Shown: positions 45,072 through 52,715 of the stretch, in pieces | Layout: each line of letters begins with the position of its first letter | Position numbering within the stretch: the first letter of the stretch is position 1 | Source of the DNA: Clostridiales bacterium | GTDB lineage: Bacteria > Bacillota > Clostridia > Oscillospirales > Butyricicoccaceae | NCBI GenBank assembly: GCA_004555915.1 | Contig: SFJM01000004.1 | Location: forward strand, 29,180-93,179 | DNA: 64,000 nucleotides | Direction: 5' to 3' | Notes under the pieces: generated by a model | Databases searched by the model: none | Told to the model about the DNA's origin: nothing | What the model saw: only the letters and a program-made list of their open reading frames with translations | Program-made: the position numbers and the translations under genes

Positions 45072-45104
45072 TACCGCAAATTGCATTTACTGCAAATTGC
45101 GGTA
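45072..45104. promoter_or_regulatory. Palindromic operator upstream of the XRE regulator
   Basis: Arms TACCGCAAATTGCA and TGCAAATTGCGGTA around five bases (13 of 14 pairs). It contains two copies of GCAAATTGC, each nearly palindromic, centred 16 bases apart. Located 52 bases before the XRE start. Confidence 0.65.
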
Positions 45105-45156
45105 AAAACACATGTCATTTCCTGCCACATTGTAATGTGTATATGAGGTGAACAGC

Positions 45157-45381
45157 ATGTACCCCAGAATCCGCGATCTAAGGGAAGACGCTGACTTGTC
45201 ACAAAGTCAAATCGCAAAACTCCTCTGCTGTTCCCAGCAGGTCTACAGCAATTATGAACGCGGACAGCGTGATGTTCCTACGTTCATTCTCATCCGTTTG
45301 GCACAATTACATCATACAACAACAGATTATTTATTGGGATTAACGGATTGCCGGGAGATTCCAGCCGAATGGAACAAATAA
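45157..45381 (+). CDS. XRE-family HTH regulator (74 residues)
   Basis: A minimal Cro/C1-type helix-turn-helix protein: MYPRIRDLREDADLSQSQIAKLLCCSQQVYSNYERGQRDVP split across the first 41 residues, with the recognition helix CCSQQVYSNYE. It has no effector domain. Start ATG 45157 with GAGGTG six bases upstream; a GTG three codons earlier is part of that site. A single-gene unit between a palindromic operator and a strong terminator. Autoregulation is inferred from the palindrome. Confidence 0.87.
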   Translation: MYPRIRDLREDADLSQSQIAKLLCCSQQVYSNYERGQRDVPTFILIRLAQLHHTTTDYLLGLTDCREIPAEWNK

Positions 45382-45395
45382 GACCTGCAGACAGC

Positions 45396-45426
45396 AAAAA
45401 CGGCACAGCTTACGCTGTGCCGTTTT
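45396..45426. terminator. Strong bidirectional terminator
   Basis: Perfect stem AAAACGGCACAGC/GCTGTGCCGTTTT with a four-base loop, between the XRE gene and the converging ricin-domain gene. Confidence 0.92.
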
Positions 45427-45438
45427 CCATGTTCTGTT

Positions 45439-47103
45439 TTATTTTGTCGGGTAGTTGGTCGCATGCAGTACGGTAATACCGTTGCTGTTGCGGCTTGCCC
45501 AGGCACCATACTTTACATAGCGGACACTGACCTCGTTCGGACCGGTCCAGTTGGCATCATACACGGTGAAGCCGTTGCTGTCTGAGGATACAAAGACCAT
45601 GGTATGCATCTTCGGGGAATCCATCTGGAGAATGTCACCCGGCTTTGCCTTGCTAATCAGCGACTTGATGCTGCTTGCAGAGTAGGAGGAGGATTTTGCT
45701 GTAATCTTGTACAGCTTTGCGTCTTCGTTGCTCTTCGGGCTGCCGTCATAGCTCCACTTTGCAGTCTTCCCATACATACGGTAGAACACCTCGCGGCCGA
45801 ATCCCATGCACTGGCTTGCACCGCCGAAGGAATAGCTGCTGCCCAGGCTCTTGCCGTCCGGGTAAACCGTCATAATGGACTTCAGCTTTGCCGTTGCCGC
45901 TGCAGTATCCTCGCTGTTATCCGACAGCTTCCACTTCTGGGTGGATTCGCCGGTAAAGCTCGCCAGGCGTACATTGTTGTTTGTCACGGTCAGGGCAACG
46001 GTCGGATTGCCTGCCAGACGGATGGAATATACACCGTCTGCTTCTGCCACTGCGATAAAGCTCTGGCATTCGGTGCTGTTTACATTCCACAGAATGACCT
46101 CTGCGCCATCGGTCGGATTGGCATCCACTGCCAGACCGGTATTGGACTTGCTCAGCAGCTGGAAGCTGCCGTCACTGTTATTCTGAATGGTAAACATCTG
46201 GCTTGCGCTGTTTGCATCTGCTGCTGCGGATACATTGGCCTGCTTTGCTGCGGATGCGGTCATAACCAGTCCGGTGCCGGTATTGTGCAGCTCATAGCTG
46301 CCGGAGGGCAGCTTGCTGTGTGCAACGGTACCGGCATTGCTGTTTACAGCAGGTGCTGCGGAATAGACCGTGCCAAACTTCAGGTTTTCCTTTTTTGCTG
46401 CTTCAGCTGTCAGTCTGCCGGATGCAATCAGCTTATCGGTCAGCGTGCAGCTGCTGTTCTTCAGATTGGTATTCAGCGCCAGATAAGACATCTCCATGAT
46501 ATCCTGACGCAGCAGCGCGCTCTTATTCCATCTGTCTGCATCGCTCCGGGTGCACAGTCCGATTTCCACCGCCTTGGTTACAGAATCAGACCAGTAGAAA
46601 TCTACATTGTATTCATAGCCCAGTGCACGCAGTACAAAGGACATGTACTGTTCCGCTGTGATTCCATCATGTGCACCAAAGGTGGTCTGATTGTAGCCCG
46701 ATGTATAATGCCGGTAAACACCGTAGCCTGCAAAATGGCTGAACCACGCATCCACATCCTTAAAGGTATAGGAATACTGGCCGGCTGTGGCAGCTTCCTT
46801 TTCCCCCATCAGGGAAAGGAAAATGGTGAACGCCTCCTGACGGCTGCCCTTGCTGTCAAGCATCAGGTCGCCCTTTTCATTACCGGAAACCAGTCCCAGA
46901 CGCTGCAGGATATAGCCGCTTTCCGCAAGGCTGACCGGATTTCCGGACATCAGGTTGCTTTCGATCTGCTCTTCTGCAAATACGCTGGATGTAATGGTAT
47001 TTTCATCAAATGCAAACACCGGGGCACCAACCGAAAGCATCAGTGAGCCGCACAGTGCTGCAGAAATCATTCTCTTTTTATGTTTGGAAAAGTGAAATAT
47101 CAC
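45439..47103 (-). CDS. Exported protein with ricin-type lectin domain and C-terminal cysteine-peptidase-like domain
   Basis: A 554-residue protein. Signal peptide about 1-31 (ends VFAF); a helical SLH-like region about 40-250; a ricin-type beta-trefoil about 270-395 (SYELHNTGTGLVMTAS; NTGLAVDANPTDGAEVILW); a C-terminal domain about 400-554 with Cys432 (QCMGFGREVFYRMYG), His500 (KMHTMVFV) and Asp516 (VYDANW). This order (Cys, His, polar) fits NlpC/P60 or CHAP amidases, which cut cell-wall peptides, but the fold is inferred. A GTG start with AAAGGAGG. Two WalR-like boxes lie upstream. A cell-wall hydrolase is the best guess; no direct family match is certain. Confidence 0.75.
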   Translation of the reverse strand: MIFHFSKHKKRMISAALCGSLMLSVGAPVFAFDENTITSSVFAEEQIESNLMSGNPVSLAESGYILQRLGLVSGNEKGDLMLDSKGSRQEAFTIFLSLMGEKEAATAGQYSYTFKDVDAWFSHFAGYGVYRHYTSGYNQTTFGAHDGITAEQYMSFVLRALGYEYNVDFYWSDSVTKAVEIGLCTRSDADRWNKSALLRQDIMEMSYLALNTNLKNSSCTLTDKLIASGRLTAEAAKKENLKFGTVYSAAPAVNSNAGTVAHSKLPSGSYELHNTGTGLVMTASAAKQANVSAAADANSASQMFTIQNNSDGSFQLLSKSNTGLAVDANPTDGAEVILWNVNSTECQSFIAVAEADGVYSIRLAGNPTVALTVTNNNVRLASFTGESTQKWKLSDNSEDTAAATAKLKSIMTVYPDGKSLGSSYSFGGASQCMGFGREVFYRMYGKTAKWSYDGSPKSNEDAKLYKITAKSSSYSASSIKSLISKAKPGDILQMDSPKMHTMVFVSSDSNGFTVYDANWTGPNEVSVRYVKYGAWASRNSNGITVLHATNYPTK

Positions 47104-47139
47104 ACAATATCCTCCTTTTCTTTCCTTATCGTCTTACCT

Positions 47140-47169
47140 AGTATATCATAAATTTCCGTTTTTGTGTAA
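47140..47169 (-). promoter_or_regulatory. Promoter of the ricin-domain cysteine-peptidase gene
   Basis: Minus-strand TATACT (47140-47145) with a poor -35 (TTACAC at 18 bases), as expected of an activator-dependent promoter. The WalR-like boxes overlap the -35. Confidence 0.5.
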
Positions 47170-47201
47170 CCAATTTGTAATCTTTGTAATCTTTCTGTTA
47201 T
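47165..47201 (+). promoter_or_regulatory. Two tandem WalR-like boxes
   Basis: TGTAAC-N5-TGTAAT at 47165-47181 and TGTAAT-N5-TGTTAT at 47185-47201, three bases apart. Both match the WalR (YycF) consensus TGTWAH-N5-TGTWAH exactly. The first overlaps the -35 of the downstream peptidase gene. Confidence 0.6.
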
Positions 47202-47419
47202 CTTAACAAATTTTCAGATTCTTTCTTGTCGAACTTGCACAATAAATTCCCTGTTTTTTTGATCGTGTTTCCATAGCTAACCCACCTGTCTTTGCCGAAA
47301 ATCTGAATCTGCATGCAAATTCCGTCGAAAAAAGGGTTTTCTATGCCGATAGAATCCAGTATAATAAAGAAGTAAGTTTGTGCGTATTTGATACGCCGCA
47401 GCGATAAGGGAGGTTTTCT

Positions 47420-48307
47420 GTGAGTATTATTGACGTCAACGGCCTGACCTGTGATTACGGGCGTGGCCGCGGTGTTTTTGATTTACATTTCCAGGTCGAA
47501 CCCGGTGAGGTATTTGGCTTTCTCGGTCCGAATGCATCGGGCAAAACAACCACCATCCGGCATCTGATGGGCTTTGCCAGACCTGCATCCGGCTCCTGCC
47601 AGATTGAAGGACGGGACTGCTTCCAGTCCGCTGCCGTCATTCAGGAAACCCTGGGCTATCTGCCGGGTGACATCTGCCTGTTCCCGGACATGACCGGCAG
47701 AGCTTTTTTATCCTTTATGTCCCGGTTCCGCGGCATGAAAAACGCCGGACGGACGAAGGAACTGACCGACCGGTTTGAGCTGGATATCCGCCAGCCGATC
47801 CGCCGGATGTCCAAGGGCGACCGTCAGAAGCTGGCACTGGTCTGCGCCTTCATGCATGACCCGAGCATCCTGATTCTGGATGAGCCGACAGCAAGCCTTG
47901 ACCTGCTGATGCAGCATGCGTTTATCGACCTGATTCTGGAGGAAAAGAAAAAAGGCAAAACTATCCTGATGTCTTCCCACCGCTTCAGTGAGGTGGAAAA
48001 AACCTGTGACCGCATTGCAATCCTCAAAAAGGGCCGGTTGAAAACCGTTTCTTCCCTGGAGGAGCTGCGGCAGACCGAACGCCGGGTATACCTGATTACA
48101 CTGGACAATGCGGAAGCCGCCCAGGCACTGTGCCGTGAAAATATCAGTGTCCTTGAAACGGAAGGCCGTATGGTAAAGGTTGCGGTATACCGCGACCTGC
48201 GCAGCCTGCTGACGATTCTGGTCAACTATCCGGTTTCCACGCTGGATAACGTGGGACAGAGCCTGGAGGAAATTTTTATGCATTATTACGGAGGTGAGGA
48301 CGAATGA
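47420..48307 (+). CDS. ABC transporter ATP-binding protein
   Basis: A 295-residue ABC ATPase of the DRA/CcmA (ABC-2 exporter) type. Walker A GPNASGKTT, signature RMSKGDRQKLALV (replacing LSGGQ), Walker B ILILDEPTASLD, and a C-terminal extension of about 80 residues. A GTG start with GGGAGG upstream. It overlaps the permease start by four bases (ATGA). The pair probably exports a lipid, peptide or drug; the substrate is unknown. Confidence 0.92.
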   Translation: MSIIDVNGLTCDYGRGRGVFDLHFQVEPGEVFGFLGPNASGKTTTIRHLMGFARPASGSCQIEGRDCFQSAAVIQETLGYLPGDICLFPDMTGRAFLSFMSRFRGMKNAGRTKELTDRFELDIRQPIRRMSKGDRQKLALVCAFMHDPSILILDEPTASLDLLMQHAFIDLILEEKKKGKTILMSSHRFSEVEKTCDRIAILKKGRLKTVSSLEELRQTERRVYLITLDNAEAAQALCRENISVLETEGRMVKVAVYRDLRSLLTILVNYPVSTLDNVGQSLEEIFMHYYGGEDE

Positions 48308-49101
48308 ATTTCACATTATTCCGTTACAGCTGCAGAAAAACCGTTCCGCTCTGGCTGATTTTTACCGTTCTCATGAGTCTGTATGCCTTTGCGGTTGTGC
48401 GTATGTATGATCCGGTTGCCGGTGCCGCCTTAATCAGCCTGACCGAATCCCTTCCACAGGCAATGACCATCCTGGGTATGGCAAATGATACCAATACCTT
48501 TACCGCTTTTATTGTCAATTACCTGTATGGCATGCTGATGCTTGCCCTGCCCATGGTATATACCGTGATTGTATCGGTACAGCTGATGGCACACCATGTT
48601 TCCAACGGTACCATGTCTTACCTGCTGGCTTCCCCCAATTCCCGCAAGCGCATTGCCGTAACCCAGCGCAATGTGCTGGTTGTCACCCTGCTGCTGATGC
48701 TGGCAGTCTGCTGTGTGGTTACCATCGGCCTGTGTGAGTATTTCTATCCGGGACAGTTGGACATCCTGCATTTTCTGATCCTGACAGCCTGTGTGCTGGC
48801 CCTGCAGCTGGCCTTTGCCGGCATGTGTTATTTCTTCTCCTGCCGCAGCAACGGCACTGTGGGTGCACTGGTTATCAATGCCGGTGCGTGCCTGCTGTTT
48901 TATACCATCCGCCTGCTGGCAAATCTGGGCGGTTCCCTGTCCTACCTCCGGTTTATTACACCGTATACCTTAATTAATCCGGCCGGCATTCTGCAGAGTG
49001 ACCTGCGGTCCTGCCTGCTTCCCCTGATCCTGCTGGTGATTGCAGTCATCCTGTTTGCGCTGGCGGGTCGCAGCTTCCGCAGGAAAACTATGCCGTTTTA
49101 A
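48304..49101 (+). CDS. ABC-2 type exporter permease
   Basis: A 265-residue membrane protein with six predicted segments, lacking a binding-protein loop: NFTLFRYSCRKTVPLWLIFTVLMSLYAF at the N-terminus, MAHHVSNGTMSYLLASPNSRKRI as the conserved cytoplasmic coupling region, and a basic C-terminus (RSFRRKTMPF). It is coupled to the ATPase and completes a simple two-gene exporter. A terminator follows. Confidence 0.85.
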   Translation: MNFTLFRYSCRKTVPLWLIFTVLMSLYAFAVVRMYDPVAGAALISLTESLPQAMTILGMANDTNTFTAFIVNYLYGMLMLALPMVYTVIVSVQLMAHHVSNGTMSYLLASPNSRKRIAVTQRNVLVVTLLLMLAVCCVVTIGLCEYFYPGQLDILHFLILTACVLALQLAFAGMCYFFSCRSNGTVGALVINAGACLLFYTIRLLANLGGSLSYLRFITPYTLINPAGILQSDLRSCLLPLILLVIAVILFALAGRSFRRKTMPF

Positions 49102-49114
49102 GGAAAAATACAGC

Positions 49115-49149
49115 AAAAAAGCGTCATCCCTCAGGATGGCGCTTTTGTT
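49115..49149 (+). terminator. Terminator of the ABC exporter operon
   Basis: Stem AAAAGCGTCATCC/GGATGGCGCTTTT, four-base loop, followed by TGTTT. Confidence 0.88.
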
Positions 49150-49334
49150 TCGTCCTTTGCGAGAATACAGCCGTCTGCATATTGAATGCGATAGGAACTG
49201 TCCACACCCGCATGAGAAAAAAGAACGCGATGCCGCCGGTTTTCAAGCATTTCACATGCATTCCCGATTTACGGCAAAAAAACACCTGTCTGTGCATCCT
49301 CTGACACCGAATGATACACAACAGATGTTTTGCT

Positions 49335-49370
49335 GCTACAGCTGCATGGGCTGTAGCTTTTTTGTTTTTT
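49335..49370 (+). terminator. Terminator-like hairpin without a recognised gene
   Basis: GCTACAGC/GCTGTAGC stem with a seven-base loop and the T-run TTTTTTGTTTTTT on the plus strand only. The nearest plus-strand gene already has its own terminator 190 bases upstream. Confidence 0.65.
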
Positions 49371-49382
49371 CTATTCAAAGAA

Positions 49383-49592
49383 TCAGAGCGGAGTTACATT
49401 GACCGCACGCGGCTTGCCTCTTTTCTCGTCCATTTCCTCATCAAATGTGACCTTCTGTCCTTCATTCAGTGTTTTATAGCCGTCACACCGGATTGCAGAG
49501 AAATGTACAAAGACATCTGTACCGCCGTCATCATTGGAAATGAAGCCATAGCCCTTTTCCGCATTAAACCATTTTACCGTACCCTTGTTCAT
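49383..49592 (-). CDS. Cold-shock protein (CspA/CspB family)
   Basis: A 69-residue OB-fold RNA chaperone with both RNA-binding motifs, RNP1 (KGYGFI) and RNP2 (VFVHFSAI), and MNKGTVKWFNAEKG at the start. The start is ATG 49592 with GGAGGT seven bases upstream. The insert ISNDDGGTDV is typical. Its transcript has a leader of about 130 bases, as known for cold-shock genes, whose leaders fold and control translation at low temperature. Confidence 0.94.
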   Translation of the reverse strand: MNKGTVKWFNAEKGYGFISNDDGGTDVFVHFSAIRCDGYKTLNEGQKVTFDEEMDEKRGKPRAVNVTPL

Positions 49593-49729
49593 GACAGGTA
49601 CCTCCATTTCATATTCTGCCTTCGTCAGCTGCAACGCAGAAAAACCACATATTCGCACAAATCCCCCACCATAAAGGCAATTCATGTCGGAATATGCGAT
49701 ATTTTTATACCATTTCCGAAAGCGTGTTC

Positions 49730-49758
49730 AGTATAGCATTCACCCCGGAAAAAGTCAA
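49730..49758 (-). promoter_or_regulatory. Cold-shock gene promoter
   Basis: Minus strand: TTGACT, 17-base spacer, TATACT. Confidence 0.8.
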
Positions 49759-49778
49759 GAAATCCACCCGGAAAACCG

Positions 49779-49818
49779 TTCGACAGCCCTGTAGCCCCTT
49801 CGACAGTTCTGCAGCCCA
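49779..49818. repeat. 20-base tandem repeat upstream of the csp promoter
   Basis: TTCGACAGNNCTGNAGCCCN twice in direct contact; 16 of 20 positions agree. Each unit contains a short CAG/CTG palindrome. Confidence 0.6.
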
Positions 49819-49951
49819 AAGAAAAAGATTCCCCTGCATGCACTTCGACATTTTGTGTAATCTGTCAAAATTCTACTTTTATTTTTGTGCATATCCCCCG
49901 TTTTATTTTTGGACACCATTTAAATTTATGTTGAATAATGCTCTATCTTTT

Positions 49952-49983
49952 TTGTTATTGTTCGTTTACAATAGCGATAACAA
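49952..49983. promoter_or_regulatory. Palindrome around the acyltransferase -10
   Basis: Arms TTGTTAT and ATAACAA, 18 bases apart, with TACAAT (49967-49972) in the centre. A plausible operator for the gene starting at 50044. Confidence 0.45.
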
Positions 49984-50043
49984 GCAGAAAACACATCAAC
50001 GATGGAGTGCAGCATGATCTGCATTACATGGAGGATTTGTACT

Positions 50044-51372
50044 ATGATGAAAACCAACCATAAAACTGTTCATAATGATCCCGTTCTGAATGTGGATACC
50101 TATGGCAACATTTTTATGTATGCAACACATCGGGATCTGACCACCTCTCCGCGTCACATCATCCGTATGTCCGAGCCGGTACAGCCTGAACTGCTGCAGG
50201 AGGCTCTTGAACTTGCTCTGATTCGTTTCCCGCAGATGTCTGTGGGTTTGACACGCGGTGAAACCGCTTATTCCTATCGTTACATTGACAAACCGCCGGT
50301 TGTCCTGCCGTTTAAAAATCACATGTCCCCGTACTGGATGGGTTCGGAGGATACCAATGGCTATCTGTTCCTGTGCGGCTATACCCGTAACACCATTATT
50401 CTGGAATATCATCACTGCACCTGTGACGGACACGGCTTTGATGAATTTATCCGTTCCGTCCTGTTTGAATACCTGACCCTGTGCGGCAAGCCGGTAGAAA
50501 ATGACGGTACCATCCGTACCCGTGAAACCGAATTTGATCCGCAGGAATGCGAGGATGCTTTCCCCCTGCTCAACAATGTCCCGCGTTCCGGTGAAAACCA
50601 TCATGAGGATGTTCCGTCATTCCAGATTGAGCAGCCGGAGGAAACGCTGGATTCCGCTGAACTGGTAACCGAAATTGCGTTCCCGTTCGCACAGATGAAG
50701 TCCTTCCTCAAGCGGAACGGCGGCACCCCGCTGACCTATGTCATGACAGCCCTGTCCCGCGCGATGGCACAAACCTATTTCAAAGACGGACAGCGTGAAC
50801 GCATTGCTGCGGAAGTTCCGATGGATCTGCGTTCGCTGGTTCCGAGTGAGACTACCCATTTCTTTGTTTCTCTGCTTGACCTGCCGTTCCTGCCGGAATA
50901 CTTTGACCTCTCCTTTGCTGAGGCCTGCCGTAAATGCAGCGAATATTTCAGCACCCAGCGTACCCTGGAGCACAGCGCATGGTGGGCAAAGGCCAACGGT
51001 GACAATGTCTTCGCCATGCACAACGCTGACATGGACATTGAGGAAAAGGAACAGCTCATGCGCACCCGCGCACGCAACTACGTTCACCGTAATTCCTTTA
51101 TCCTGACCAACATCGGTGCATTCCATCTGCCGGAAAGCATGCAGAAGTATGTCCTTGACTATGCGGCAATTCTGCCCTGTGCTTCCATGCCCTTCGGTGT
51201 ACTGGTAAGCTCCTATAACGGCTATCTGAAAATCAGCCTGGCACAGCGTGACCACAACATGGACCTGGTACGCAATCTGCTGGATAATCTGGCTGAGACC
51301 GGTGTAAGGGCAACCACCTATTCTTATCGGTTCCATACCACCTGGTATGACGGTAAGCATCTTGCTGAGTAA
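50044..51372 (+). CDS. CoA-dependent acyltransferase-like protein (condensation/alcohol acetyltransferase fold)
   Basis: A 442-residue protein with the catalytic HHxxxDG motif (EYHHCTCDGHGFDEF, about residue 121), the mark of the chloramphenicol acetyltransferase / NRPS condensation / alcohol O-acetyltransferase superfamily. The N-terminal VLNVDTYGNIFMYATHRDL and LQEALELALIRFPQMSVGL are typical of the clostridial members often called alcohol acetyltransferases. The second half has the structural SFILTNIGAFHLPE. It probably moves an acyl group from CoA to a small acceptor. No NRPS, lipid or polysaccharide gene adjoins it. Ribosome site GGAGGA; an adjacent ATG at 50047 is possible. Confidence 0.75.
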   Translation: MMKTNHKTVHNDPVLNVDTYGNIFMYATHRDLTTSPRHIIRMSEPVQPELLQEALELALIRFPQMSVGLTRGETAYSYRYIDKPPVVLPFKNHMSPYWMGSEDTNGYLFLCGYTRNTIILEYHHCTCDGHGFDEFIRSVLFEYLTLCGKPVENDGTIRTRETEFDPQECEDAFPLLNNVPRSGENHHEDVPSFQIEQPEETLDSAELVTEIAFPFAQMKSFLKRNGGTPLTYVMTALSRAMAQTYFKDGQRERIAAEVPMDLRSLVPSETTHFFVSLLDLPFLPEYFDLSFAEACRKCSEYFSTQRTLEHSAWWAKANGDNVFAMHNADMDIEEKEQLMRTRARNYVHRNSFILTNIGAFHLPESMQKYVLDYAAILPCASMPFGVLVSSYNGYLKISLAQRDHNMDLVRNLLDNLAETGVRATTYSYRFHTTWYDGKHLAE

Positions 51373-51382
51373 GATTAAAAAG

Positions 51383-51419
51383 AATAAGACCCGGACTGGA
51401 ATTCAGTCCGGGTCTTATT
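51383..51419. terminator. Strong bidirectional terminator
   Basis: Perfect stem AATAAGACCCGGACTG/CAGTCCGGGTCTTATT, loop GAATT; between the acyltransferase gene and the converging lrgB. Confidence 0.92.
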
Positions 51420-51437
51420 GTCGTTGTCAGAGCATTT

Positions 51438-52130
51438 TTACCACAGCATGGCAAACAGGGATGCGGTACATGCGGTCAGGATACCGGCAACCGCAACAGC
51501 CAGGGAACTCATAGCTCCCTCCGCCTGTCCGATTTCCAGTGCACGTGCCGTACCAATGGCATGGGACGCCGTGCCGATGGCAAGACCCTTGGCAATCGGT
51601 TCCTCAATGCGGAACAGGCTGCATACAGCAGAAGCAATCATATTCCCCAAAATGCCGGTGAGGATGATAACGGCAACCGTAATGGTCACAATACCGCCCA
51701 ATTCCTCCGAAACACCCATGCCGATGGCTGTGGTGATGGATTTGGGCAGGAAGGTGACATACTGCTCATGCGTCAGACCGAACAGGACAGACAGCGCCAG
51801 AATGCCTGCCATGCTGGCAATGACACCGCTCAGGACACCGGTAAAGATCGCCACTGCATGCCGCTTTAACAGCTCCAGCTGCTGATACAGCGGAATGGCA
51901 AGGCATACCGTTGCCGGCGTCAGCAGATAACTGATGTACTTTGCCCCTTCATAATAGGCGGTATAGGTAATATCACATGCCGACAGCAGCACCATCACGA
52001 TGATGACGGCAATCAGCAGCGGATTAAAGATGGCAAGCTTCCATTTGTTCTTGCACCACTGGCCAAATAAAAATGCCGCAATCGTCAGAAAAGCGCCAAA
52101 ATAAGTACAGCTCATCAGAATTTCACTCAT
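51438..52130 (-). CDS. lrgB: LrgB-family protein (holin-like system partner)
   Basis: A 230-residue membrane protein with about seven segments. Family marks: AIPLYQQLELLKRHAVAIFTG, FLPKSITTAIGMGVSEELGG and LAIGTASHAIGTARALEIGQAEGAMSSLA. LrgAB/CidAB systems affect murein-hydrolase activity and autolysis, and in some species move small organic acids. The start ATG 52130 overlaps the end of lrgA by eight bases. No LytSR two-component genes are nearby. Confidence 0.92.
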   Translation of the reverse strand: MSEILMSCTYFGAFLTIAAFLFGQWCKNKWKLAIFNPLLIAVIIVMVLLSACDITYTAYYEGAKYISYLLTPATVCLAIPLYQQLELLKRHAVAIFTGVLSGVIASMAGILALSVLFGLTHEQYVTFLPKSITTAIGMGVSEELGGIVTITVAVIILTGILGNMIASAVCSLFRIEEPIAKGLAIGTASHAIGTARALEIGQAEGAMSSLAVAVAGILTACTASLFAMLW

Positions 52131-52488
52131 GCCTGCTTCCCACCTTTCCATGGCGGATCATCACCTGGGTCACCTGTCCGGTTACTGCCATGACCAGTAC
52201 GGTAATGATAACGGTAATCACAATAGCCGGAATCAGAATCGGCCGGAGCTGTCCCCAGCTGTCCAGCAGCCCCACCGCCGCCGGAACAAACAAAATCGGC
52301 ATGATTTCAATCAAAAATTCTCCTGCCTCCCGGACGGATTCCAGCTTCAGCACACCGCTCATCAATGCCGCCAGAAGGATTACCATGCCATAAATACTTG
52401 CCGGAATCGGCAGCGGAAGCAGACTTTTCAGTCCCTCTCCCAGAAAAGTAATCAACAGGATAATACCAAACTGTTTCAGAATTTTCAC
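52123..52488 (-). CDS. lrgA: LrgA/CidA-family holin-like protein
   Basis: A 121-residue protein with four membrane segments. Seen: FLGEGLKSLLPLPIPASIYGMVIL, the family signature, and EAGEFLIEIMPILFVPAAVGLL. A GTG start with GGAGCG upstream. Forms an operon with lrgB by an eight-base overlap, and follows the tRNA-Leu terminator. Confidence 0.92.
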   Translation of the reverse strand: MKILKQFGIILLITFLGEGLKSLLPLPIPASIYGMVILLAALMSGVLKLESVREAGEFLIEIMPILFVPAAVGLLDSWGQLRPILIPAIVITVIITVLVMAVTGQVTQVMIRHGKVGSRHE

Positions 52489-52534
52489 CTGTATCGCTCC
52501 AATCTACGTTATCCTTTCACACAAACTCACTGCA

Positions 52535-52569
52535 TAAAAAATCGGAGCAGACCGAAATCTGCTCCGACA
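52535..52569 (-). terminator. Terminator of tRNA-Leu
   Basis: Minus-strand stem TCGGAGCAGA/TCTGCTCCGA directly after the CCA end, followed by TTTTTT. Confidence 0.88.
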
Positions 52570-52657
52570 TGGTGCCGCTGACCGGGCTTGAACCGGTACG
52601 CTGTAAACCAGCGAGGGATTTTAAGTCCCTTGCGTCTGCCAATTCCGCCACAGCGGC
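52570..52657 (-). tRNA. tRNA-Leu (anticodon TAA)
   Basis: 88 bases with encoded CCA. Acceptor stem GCCGCTG/CAGCGGC with discriminator A, anticodon loop CTTAAAA (anticodon TAA, reads UUA), the long variable arm typical of tRNA-Leu, and the T-loop GGTTCAAGCC. It stands alone. Confidence 0.95.
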
Positions 52658-52715
52658 AAATCGACTCATATAGTATACCAATTGTTCCCGCTTCTGTCAA
52701 GCAATATAAAAAATT

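Larger units (their letters stand above)
44688..45156. other. Divergent intergenic region: SLH gene promoter and XRE operator
   Basis: 469 bases. It holds the SLH-gene promoter (44766-44794), an A/T-rich middle with no convincing gene, a palindrome at 45072-45104 and the ribosome site of the XRE gene (GAGGTG, 45145-45150). Confidence 0.6.
47104..47419. other. Divergent intergenic region with WalR-like boxes
   Basis: 316 bases. Minus-strand TATACT at 47140-47145, WalR-like boxes at 47165-47201, T-rich sequence, a plus-strand TATAAT at 47360-47365 (no clear -35) and the ABC gene's GGGAGG ribosome site at about 47409. Confidence 0.6.
49593..50043. other. Divergent intergenic region csp/acyltransferase
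   Basis: 451 bases: csp leader (to about 49723), csp promoter (49730-49758), a 20-base tandem repeat (49779-49818), an A/T-rich middle and a palindrome around a TACAAT box (49952-49983) before the acyltransferase gene. No gene was seen. Confidence 0.6.

Noticed and set aside
49124..49378. An 84-codon minus-strand frame downstream of csp
   Set aside because: No ribosome site, odd composition, and it overlaps both hairpins in the region.
52570..52657. Integration site of a mobile island at tRNA-Leu
   Set aside because: No repeated 3' tRNA end, integrase or foreign-looking gene block was found next to it.
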